In this document: positions 57,110 to 64,000 of the stretch, piece by piece
Layout of the letters: every line of letters starts with the position of its first letter
How positions within the stretch are numbered: the first letter of the stretch is position 1
Assembly: GCA_003290165.1 (NCBI GenBank)
Contig: QNQO01006976.1
Span: forward strand, 434,001 to 498,000
Direction: 5' to 3'
Length of the DNA: 64,000 nucleotides
Source: Berberis thunbergii
Lineage: Eukaryota > Streptophyta > Magnoliopsida > Ranunculales > Berberidaceae
The notes under the pieces: generated by a model
What the model saw: the letters and a program-made list of their open reading frames with translations, nothing else
What the model was told of the DNA's origin: nothing
Database searches by the model: none
Position numbers and translations under genes: made by a program

Positions 57110-57530
57110 AATATCATTTTCTCTAATCACTTCCTTTAGTTTCACAATATTGGGATGGTTCATCTTCCGCAGTGATTGGGAAAAACAAGTAAATAAAAAG
57201 ATTAAATAATGAATCTTCAAGAGGTCATTAGTGAATAAAATAGGGGAAAAGTAAGGGTTAGAGGAGGAAGGGGGGGGGGGGGGGGGGGGGGGAGTCATTA
57301 CCTTTACTTCCCTAAGATTTATGCATTCCTCCCAAGAATAATACTTGTTCATCTTTTTGATTGAGACCTATCAAGCAATGCAACATCTTCAGTATAAGAG
57401 TAACCAAGGCCATAAGAAAACATCATTTATTACTACATACAATTTTGTCTGTTTGTCTATTTATTGCTCGCCAAACACTTCCGAAAGTTCCATCTCCAAC
57501 TTCCTTAATAATCTTGTACCTATAGTAGCA
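57110..57530 (-). pseudogene. MHK/MAK-like protein kinase N-lobe fragment
   Basis: Exons encode YKIIKEVGDGTFGSVWRAIN (57530-57465, the glycine-rich ATP loop), [15 protein letters not shown] (57350-57302, the alphaC glutamate region) and [20 protein letters not shown] with DILYFV (57175-57110). This is the N-lobe of the plant MHK kinase, related to mammalian MAK/ICK in the CMGC group. The stretch with the AIKKMKR lysine is lost between the first two pieces. The entire catalytic C-lobe is missing. A long G homopolymer lies in the intron between the second and third pieces. Confidence 0.85.
57270..57292 (+). repeat. G homopolymer, 23 bases
   Basis: An uninterrupted run of G falls inside the intron of the MHK-like fragment. 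It is preceded by GAGGAGGAA. Length may not be exact, because such runs are often misassembled. Confidence 0.9.
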
Positions 57531-57589
57531 AAGAGAAATCATTATAAACTGACATCAAATGAAATGTTTCATTATAAACTTCCTTAATG

Positions 57590-58550
57590 TCATGCATACA
57601 TGTTGTCCACTAATTGTACAATGTACTATAGTGAAGGATTGTCCATAATTTCAGCAGGTGGTACACACAATATCACAACATATTGGCCACAAATGCAAAC
57701 ATAAAGATAAATTTGGACAAGTGAAACAACTTAATCCATCTCTATCATCAAATGTGACTAAACTTGCTTTAAAAAAGGTGAAATGGCTGTATGTGATGCA
57801 CCTTGGTCATGTTTTGAAACAACTCTATCAAAACTTGGTAGAAAAGACTCTTATTTTGGATGTTTTGGAAATCTTGGTGTTCAAACATTGAGGGCTTAGC
57901 TCAAAACACAAAACATCCAACTAGTTCATTACCCCTAATTGAACCAAAAGTAAAGGTAAACTAAATAGATAAAATGTAATATGCAAATCTACCTTAAAAC
58001 CCAAGCTTGGTTCCGCACCAATGAACACAAGGTATTTCACATTGTACCTAAAAAAACACCCAAAACAAATCACCAATTCAGAAAACCAATTGAACACAAG
58101 GTGTTTGACGAAAAGACAAAGAAAGAACAAACGAAAAAAAAATTGGGGTTTTGATTTTGAGTAGACAAAGAAAGAACCAACCTTTGTCTTGTTGGAAAAC
58201 CAAGATAAGCAAAGGAGTTCAATAATTGTTGAATGCAAAGAACAACAACTAACTCAAATAAGATTCTTATTATAAGCAGACAAACATAATTCCATGAGAA
58301 CTTGGTAAGCTATGGGGATAGATCTTCTCAACTTTATTGATAACACTTACAATTCACCAAAACGAGGAAAAAAACCCCAAATCCAAAATCAAACACCAAA
58401 ACTCCTAAAACCTTTTGACAACAAAAATCACAAAAATCTTCATGTACCAAGACCTGAGAGTTAAAATCGAATCCCTCAGAACACTGAACCATAACTAAAA
58501 TTCACTAATCTAGTAAAACCGAGAGAACAAAGCAAAAGATTTATGAATCG
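57590..58550. other. Intron-like spacer of E5
   Basis: AT-rich sequence between the kinase fragment and the leader's donor. I recognise no coding similarity. The frame at 57921-58238 (minus) is hydrophobic and Phe-rich and is probably chance. Confidence 0.4.
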
Positions 58551-58555
58551 CTCAC

Positions 58556-58900
58556 CTTGAGGAAGGAAAATAATGGCTGCAGTAACCTATCCCCACCTAA
58601 TCGAAATGAAAAAAAGAATTGTGGAGATCGTAGTCATTTAGGCGAAACAGGTTGGTCGTTGACAGCACAGGGAGATCAATAGGAGAAGGAGAGCGATCGA
58701 AGAGGGGGAGCAGAACGGTGAGGGAGATGAGAGCAGTCGGAGAGGGAGAGGGAGAGGGAGATGAGAGCAGTCGGAGAGGGAAAGGGAGAGGGAGATGCTT
58801 CGGCTTCTGCTTCCTTCCTTCCTTCTTTCTCTGTTCTGTTTTGTTTCTCTTTTGTTTTTTTTTTTGGTTTGGATCGAGCGGGAGCTTTGGCGCCCCCAGC
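58556..58900 (-). promoter_or_regulatory. E5 CT-rich leader with splice donor
   Basis: On the minus strand this is rich in CCTTCC, CTCTCCC and CTCATCTCC repeats and ends TTTTCCTTCCTCAAG before a GTGAGC donor at 58555. It lies just inside the right end and points towards all seven fragments. A 47-bp internal duplication (GGAGATGAGAGCAGTCGGAG on the plus strand, at 58716 and 58759) is visible. Function as a transcribed leader is inferred. Confidence 0.5.
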
Positions 58901-59015
58901 GAATTACTCCTGCCCACATTTGATAGCCTTTCACAATTGAGAAAAGTCCCTTTCATAGCCCTTTCTAAAAAACCGCTATTGTCATGAGCTATCTATCACC
59001 ATTTGTGTTGTAGTG

Positions 59016-59204
59016 GTGCGTGATTATCTGATTTTGTTGCTCTTGATGTTCTTTGTGAAGTAGACAGAGAAGAAAGTGATTCCTTGGTTGCGACTGACTC
59101 TTGTTGGTTGTGATGACTCCTTCCTTAGTTGTTGTGTGAAGTCTTTGTTGTTGCTATGTTCGTCAACTGAAGCAAGGAAGAAATAAGAAGAAGGAAAGAA
59201 GGAG
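59016..59204 (+). mobile_element. Retrotransposon sliver between E5 and E6
   Basis: This 189-bp piece lies between the two CACTA elements. It ends with E6's GAG duplication at 59202-59204. Its GTTGTTG- and GTGAAG-rich composition matches the sequence left of E5 (49500-49820), so it continues that Athila-like LTR region. Confidence 0.5.
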
Positions 59205-59639
59205 CACTACACCACAAGTGACTATTGAGAGTGGTTCATTACAACATTTTTACAGTTAGTGTTATGAAAATCCTATTTTTAATTACATTGCAATATTATT
59301 GCAATATTAAAACGCTATAAAAGAAGAGTGGGAGTTTAAAAAATAACACCGATTCATCTCTCTCACCAAACGAAAAAAAATAGCTCCTCTTACTTTCTTT
59401 TTGTTGTTGCCCTATCTCTCTGGGAGAGAGATCGAGGGAGAAAGAGAAATCGAGAGGACTAGGAGGAGCCTCCCTCCACAAGAACAAGACTCTGCAATTT
59501 TCATGGATTTGGAGCTGTAAAAATCTGAATAGTCTGCCGACTGAAATCGACCATTTCACAGCATGAAGATTTTGAAAAGAGTTCATTGGAGATGACTTCG
59601 TGAAGCTTTGCTTTGGCCTGAGCTAAGATATCATGATAT

Positions 59640-59935
59640 CTTCAACCGGCTTTGATTTTGCGTCTTTGGGGAAGAGATTGAGCTGGTGAATCAGCTTCTC
59701 TGCTTGAAAGATTGGAAAGTCGGAGGCGGTGGGGAGGTGGAGATCGTCGTGAAGGATGACGAAAGAAGGAGAAAAGGCGAAGAGGAAGATGAGAAAGGCT
59801 ATAAAGGTGAGACCTTTGAGGTAAAGCTCGATTTTTTTTCTCTTTGATTTCGATTTGGGGGTTTGGAGAAGGAGGGTTTTCAAGTGGCATATCAATGAAA
59901 GGTTGATAGAGATCCAGCTCATGTCGCCTGAACAA
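59640..59935 (-). pseudogene. Serine carboxypeptidase-like N-terminal fragment (tentative)
   Basis: The minus strand encodes a hydrophobic leader, LTFIAFLIFLFAFSPSFVIL, then HDDLHLPTASDFPIFQAEKL and IHQLNLFPKDAK. This resembles the signal peptide and propeptide of SCPL proteins of the SCPL47/48/49 type (AEKLIRxLNLFPK). Those are secreted or vacuolar serine peptidases. The catalytic triad lies further on and is absent. The frame is open across the part shown. It runs antisense to the other E6 fragments. Confidence 0.55.
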
Positions 59936-59999
59936 TGTAACCCTCTTGAAGAAGCCTCATTATGAGCCAAGATCCAGCATAACCAACAGCTCTATTCAC

Positions 60000-61820
60000 C
60001 ACACCCGGTCCCTTCATCTCTCTATTACTCAGATCCAGCTAATAGAACTCATATCCATCAGAGATCCTTCTTTCGGAGGTTAATCGAGGAAGATCTAAAT
60101 GTTTGGAGAGATTGAATCAACAAGTTTACTAAACAATTTCTAAAATTTAGGGAAGGTGGGGTTATAGAATCCTTGCTGAAACAGGGTGGAGAAATGGGTA
60201 CGGTAGTATATGCTGATATTGATTTTTTTTAATTGCCAGAAATTACTTGATACTTGTTTCTGTAGGCTAGGATACTTATTGATGTTTGTTCTTTTTGTGA
60301 ATTTCAGTGTTCCCGGGAACAATGGGCAAGAAGTTAACTTGGAGAGGTTGATCAAATTCGTTCGTCGTTTAAATTTGATAATTTCATAATCCTACAAAGT
60401 AGTTCTTTTTTGCATTTGCTTATTTTGCTATAGATGATTTAGATTGAAATAAATAGAGCCTCTAGTAGACTAAATAAATAAAAAATGTTATACAAGTACT
60501 TTCTAAATCAAGTTTGACTGATTGAGAGGGTAAGCAAGATTCAAGGTTTCAGTTTAATTGAATCAAGAACCAAGTTCACAAGTTTGGAGTCGTGGACAGG
60601 TCACATTTGATATGATCTACTCAGTGTTGGAAGAGCTGGCTACTAGGATGAGAGATCTGGGTTATGTCCCTCAGAATTTTATGTTTCATGATCTTTCCTT
60701 CACATGATTATTAAACAATGTAAGTGTAAGAATGATATGGCAGCAGAAAATGCAATTCTTAACAAAATGATCACTGAGGAGTTTATATTCTGATTACATT
60801 TGTATGTTGTTGTTCAACAGATTCAGTAAAACTGAATTAAGTGTTTATAGGTTGGTTGAAATGGTTTTGATATCTAGATACTTATGTTAGAGTTGGAAGT
60901 TAAAGTACTCTTGCAGCTTGGTTTAAGTTAGTGTTCTAAATTACGGGGATGGGGACTGAAATTGGTAGATGGTTGAAATCAGGTTAAACTTGAGGCAATG
61001 AAGTGATGAGGATAAAAATCCTAGGCTGTTAATGGGATGAAAAAGTTCTTTCTGTATCAGCTAGAGCTCATCGGTAAAAATAGTGATATATTTCTAGTTT
61101 ATATGTTTCATTTCTCCCCCAAATAGTGCTTTCGTATCTATCCTACATACCCCAAATCTCCCAACAATTCAAATTTGAGAAGGGCTGGATAAAATGCGGT
61201 CAACTGCATCTCAGTTTGAGACTGAACTATCTCACCTCAAGTATGAAACTAGGGATTGAAATTTACTTCTTTGATGTTAATTACTTTTGCTATATTATAC
61301 TGATGCTAGCCTATATTACTGATGATGCTATATTACTGATTGATATTACTCCAAATCTATGAAATAGATTTGTTATGCTATATTGTAATATGTTTCACTG
61401 ATGTGAGTCATGGCTTGAACAATATTTCTTGTCTCTAGGGATATGCCATTCTACCATATTTTATCTGATATCAGATATTGCCCAATCTAATAAATCAGAT
61501 TCAGTGTTTGGAATTTCAAATTTCTATGATTTAGTTACATATACCCGAATAAACTTATCCAAGAACTTCAATTTTCTAATTCTGGTTTTGTGCATTACAT
61601 GTTCCAATTGTATCACTGAGAAAATAATAACGAAGTTGAATATATATGTCATGGTAAAAGCGATTTAGTATTTAACCATGTTATATCTTTGAAAAAAAAA
61701 ACAATTTATTTTGAAAAAAGATTGTAAGTTGTCCAAATTGAAGGAACTGGATCCATATCCATATTAACTTACATCGAGCATTTGAGAATTTGATCTTTGT
61801 CATAGCTGACAGGCACTTCA
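60000..61820. other. No gene identified
   Basis: AT-rich spacer of E6. One plus-strand exon-like piece after a TTTCAG at 60306 reads FPGNNGQEVNLERLIKFVRR (60310-60370) and is unrecognised. Other frames are short and Phe/Ile-rich, as expected by chance. Confidence 0.4.
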
Positions 61821-61828
61821 TTTCCAGA

Positions 61829-62340
61829 TACCTTGGAACGATGACAATGAATTGCTTGTGGCTTGGAAAGAAGCTCGAACAGGATACCCTTGGATTGATG
61901 CCATCATGACCCTGGTTTGGTTAGTTTGGAGAATCTTTGCTTGTGTCGGTCAATCTATTAAGTGCTTGCATGAATTTTCACCGAAACTAGTATGTAGTTT
62001 ATGTATTTCGAACATGAAAGCAACATGTTAAGCACGTTCATTCTTTTATGAAAACTAAGGAAGTGGAGTTGGATAAATCATCTGGCACGACGTTCTATTG
62101 CATGTTTTGTAACTCGTGGAGATCTGGTACATGACCATACACTTTTTGTGCTTTTGCATTATCTCGTCCTTTCTTATGATTTTTATTTTCTCTACTTCCA
62201 TGATGTACATGTTCTGGTTTATAGTTTATACATTGGGAAAGTGGACTTAATGTTTTCAATAGATTGTTGGTTGATTTGGACTGGGAAATTAATAATGGGA
62301 ATTGCTATGGCTTTCATGTTCATCACTTTTCTACCAAGCC
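61829..62340 (+). pseudogene. UVR3: (6-4) photolyase (UVR3) fragment
   Basis: Three consecutive exon blocks match plant UVR3, which repairs 6-4 photoproducts with blue light and [23 protein letters not shown] then PWIDAIMTL (61829-61915), KWSWINHLARRSIACFVTRG then DL (about 62059-62127), and WESGLNVFNRLLVDLDWEIN then NGNCYGFHV (about 62235-62320). These make up part of the FAD-binding domain (ARTGxPWIDA, HHLARHxVACFLTRGDL, DWxINNGN). Several conserved residues have changed (HH to NH, WMW to CYG). Introns are retained. The N-terminal antenna domain and the C-terminus are missing. Confidence 0.9.
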
Positions 62341-62559
62341 TGACTCTCACTCGCATTGTAGTATTGTCTTTGCTTAGTTATGCTATGAAATAACCCCATG
62401 GAAACTTCCCCTCTCCCATCTTATCAAATAAGTTGAGATAAAAGTACTAATGTATTCTGATCTTACTCATGTATGAATCAATTTAATCATATATACTCGC
62501 ACATGTCATTGTGGAAGAAGTATCATCCTATATTTTTTTGCCTGTAATTCTCTTAATGA

Positions 62560-63035
62560 ATATGAAGAAGATGGTAGTCAGAGCAATACTTTTGTTGCAT
62601 CATCAAGGAAGACTACGTACTCCTCTAAATATACCACAAAGGATTTTTTGTATCCAATCACAAGTCAGCTTCTCATTGATCCAATTACACTCGAAACTAG
62701 TCAAACATATGAAAGAAGAGTGATCCAAGAATGGATGAAAAGAGGAAATACAACATGCCCCCATTACCCGACAAACTTTGCCTGCCACTTTACTACCCAA
62801 AACAGTTTTGAAGAGACTAATCACCTCTTGGAAAGAACAATGTCCTCATCTTGCCCAACAATATTCATGTGTCGAGACCCCCAAATCTTCCTTCAATACC
62901 ACTTGTTCTAAAGAACATTAGTTGGAGTCATCTCCATCAAAGTCTCATAGCTTTCCAGTTCCTCAGAGACAAGATACTTCTTCAAACAAGAAGAGCAATA
63001 GATTTATGCGAGCAGTAGTTTCCACATCTCCAACC
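62560..63035 (+). pseudogene. LIN-type U-box E3 ubiquitin ligase fragment
   Basis: The U-box reads DFLYPITSQLLIDPITLETS, QTYERRVIQEWMKRGNTTCP (62643-62762). It matches plant LIN (Lumpy Infection) ligases, in which U-box, armadillo and WD40 domains act in early root-microbe signalling. Upstream, SSRKTTYSSKYTTK leads in frame into the U-box. Downstream in shifted frames are CPHLAQQYSC-like sequence, then SSPSKSHSFPVP and RFMRAVVSTSPTNVI (62990-63035), all in the LIN order. The usual CPIT at the start of the U-box is YPIT. WD40 repeats are absent. Frame shifts make it non-functional. Confidence 0.85.
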
Positions 63036-63214
63036 AATGTGATATATAATAACAACAAATGGCATTTATTTTGTTTTAAATTTTACTCGTTTCATGTATT
63101 AAACTAGTTTGATTATCAAGAAGTGAGATTTTCTTACATGGTTGGAGTTGGATTATATTTATTGTTGCACTTTTAATAGCATGTATAATATTACAAATGA
63201 AATCAACAAATTAG

Positions 63215-63494
63215 CATAAAAATTTCCTCGAAAATGCTATTAAATGTACACTTTTAATAGCGTTCCAGAAACTCTATTAAAGGTACACTTTTAATAGCGT
63301 TCCAACACACTATTAAAGGTACACTTTTAATAGCATTTCAGAAACGCTATTAAAGGTACCCTTTTAATAGTGTTCCAAAAATGCTATTATAGAGTGACAC
63401 TTTTAATAGTGTGGGCTGACACATGTCTGATAACGCTATCTTATCCTATAATAGTGGTTTTGGCACGCTATAAATGACGATTTGTGGTGTAGTG
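63215..63494. repeat. E6 right subterminal repeats
   Basis: Five units of about 38 bp in direct order, each holding TACACTTTTAATAGCGTTCC and the complementary AAACGCTATTAAAGG, are followed by the terminus. Each unit is an inverted repeat centred on TTCCAGAAA. Confidence 0.88.
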
Positions 63495-64000
63495 GAGGGA
63501 ACAAAGAATTTAAATTTCTTCCCACTATTTGCACCCCGACATTCTCTCGCACCAACACAAAGACAATTTAGCCTATTTTCTTAACTCTCCGATGATTTAT
63601 TTTTAAAATTATTTTTATTGCATTATGTATAGCTAAAAAATTTAGTTAGGAATAGATTAAAGCACTCATTATCCTTTAGAATTTTGACGAGCCTTGATAC
63701 GCTACTTTTATGATGTTCAATTAATAAATGTTTATATTATTTCACCTTCATATGGATTTTGTTTGTGATTGATCACCATATGCATGATTTTTACAAGGAT
63801 AACAGCATGGGTAAATTTAGATGATCGAGTCTTGTGCCTATGCTAAGTGTTGAAAAAGACCAAGTAAGTTCCGTTCTTGGAATTAATCAACATGAATGAC
63901 CAAAATACATACCATGTTTTGGGTTTTGTGGTATTGTTGATTTCATCGATGTATTCATTTTTAAGGTGCAACTTAGTAAATACTATGCCAAATACTTTGA
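63495..64000 (+). mobile_element. Athila-like LTR or leader segment, right copy
   Basis: From about 63586 this matches 13837-14250 over about 415 bp, with small indels. Shared blocks include GATCACCATATGCATGATTT, TCTTGTGCCTATGCTAAGTG and TTAATCAACATGAATGACC. It runs off the window. Confidence 0.75.

Larger units (their letters stand above)
59205..63494 (+). mobile_element. CACTA element E6, complete, 4,290 bp
   Basis: The left end is CACTACACCACAAGTGACT at 59205. The right end is CGATTTGTGGTGTAGTG to 63494, an inverted match of about 14 bp. The target duplication is GAG on both sides. Right subterminal repeats (63215-63480) are of the form TTTTAATAGCGTTCCAGAAA and are related to E5's palindrome. 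It carries 6-4 photolyase and U-box ligase fragments in the plus sense and a serine carboxypeptidase-like fragment in the minus sense. No transposase is present. Confidence 0.93.

Noticed and set aside
58597..58987. Overlapping frames of 98-119 codons at E5's right end
   Set aside because: Arg/Glu/Gly-rich on one strand and Ser/Leu/Pro-rich on the other, caused by the CT/GA-rich leader.

Overview
This is plant nuclear DNA, almost certainly from a eudicot with a repeat-rich genome. It is AT-rich, has GT-AG introns, and carries fragments of plant-specific genes (YSL, LOG, IQM, GLR, tonoplast sugar transporter, chloroplast ascorbate peroxidase). I see no complete resident gene. The window is a nest of transposons. 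The species cannot be named from this sequence alone.

The dominant feature is a set of CACTA (En/Spm, CMC) DNA transposons packed with pieces of host genes. Five are complete in the window, and each is bounded by CACTA...TAGTG ends with a matching 3-bp target duplication: E2 17352-36386 (ATG), E3 20071-25964 (TCA, nested in E2), E4 39197-48699 (TTC), E5 49823-59015 (GTG) and E6 59205-63494 (GAG). A sixth, E1, shows only its right end at 3787. The four non-nested complete elements cover about 42 kb of the 64 kb. They hold at least 21 recognisable host-gene fragments, mostly with introns retained. In E2: WRN-like exonuclease, IQM, DEK, glutamate receptor-like, transportin-1. In E3: a mitochondrial-type RNA-binding-like protein and midasin. 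In E4: methionine synthase, GrpE, ascorbate peroxidase, SNF2 ATPase. In E5: MHK-like kinase, CUL1, ABC1 kinase, tonoplast sugar transporter, GDP-mannose transporter-like, UBC22-like E2, AKR2. In E6: serine carboxypeptidase-like, 6-4 photolyase, LIN-type U-box ligase. Three more (nucleolin, YSL, LOG) lie at 4512-5886. The only transposase trace is a broken Transposase_24 (Ptta/En/Spm) gene in E2.

The elements share a layout. Palindromic subterminal repeats lie inside each terminus. One end then has a CT- or GA-rich leader, with a splice donor seen in four of them. The captured fragments follow, nearly all (19 of 21) in the sense direction of that leader, so each element looks built to make one spliced chimeric transcript. 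At the opposite end of E4 and E5 there is a shared short module with an AATAAA signal and an A-tract. One segment of E5 fuses an ABC1 kinase exon in frame to a tonoplast sugar transporter exon, giving a 218-codon open chimeric ORF.

The landing pads are LTR retrotransposons. Region 6.0-13.8 kb is a decayed Tat/Ogre-like Ty3/gypsy element: gag and protease remnants, six copies of a tandem repeat of about 180 bp, an antisense extra ORF and an LTR end. From 13.8 kb to the end, the sequence left after removing the CACTA elements is Athila-like Ty3/gypsy (gag, protease, integrase C-terminus, post-pol region). It also carries TRIM insertions, one with a perfect 5-bp target duplication. The first 3.4 kb, and several stretches between fragments, hold nothing I can recognise.
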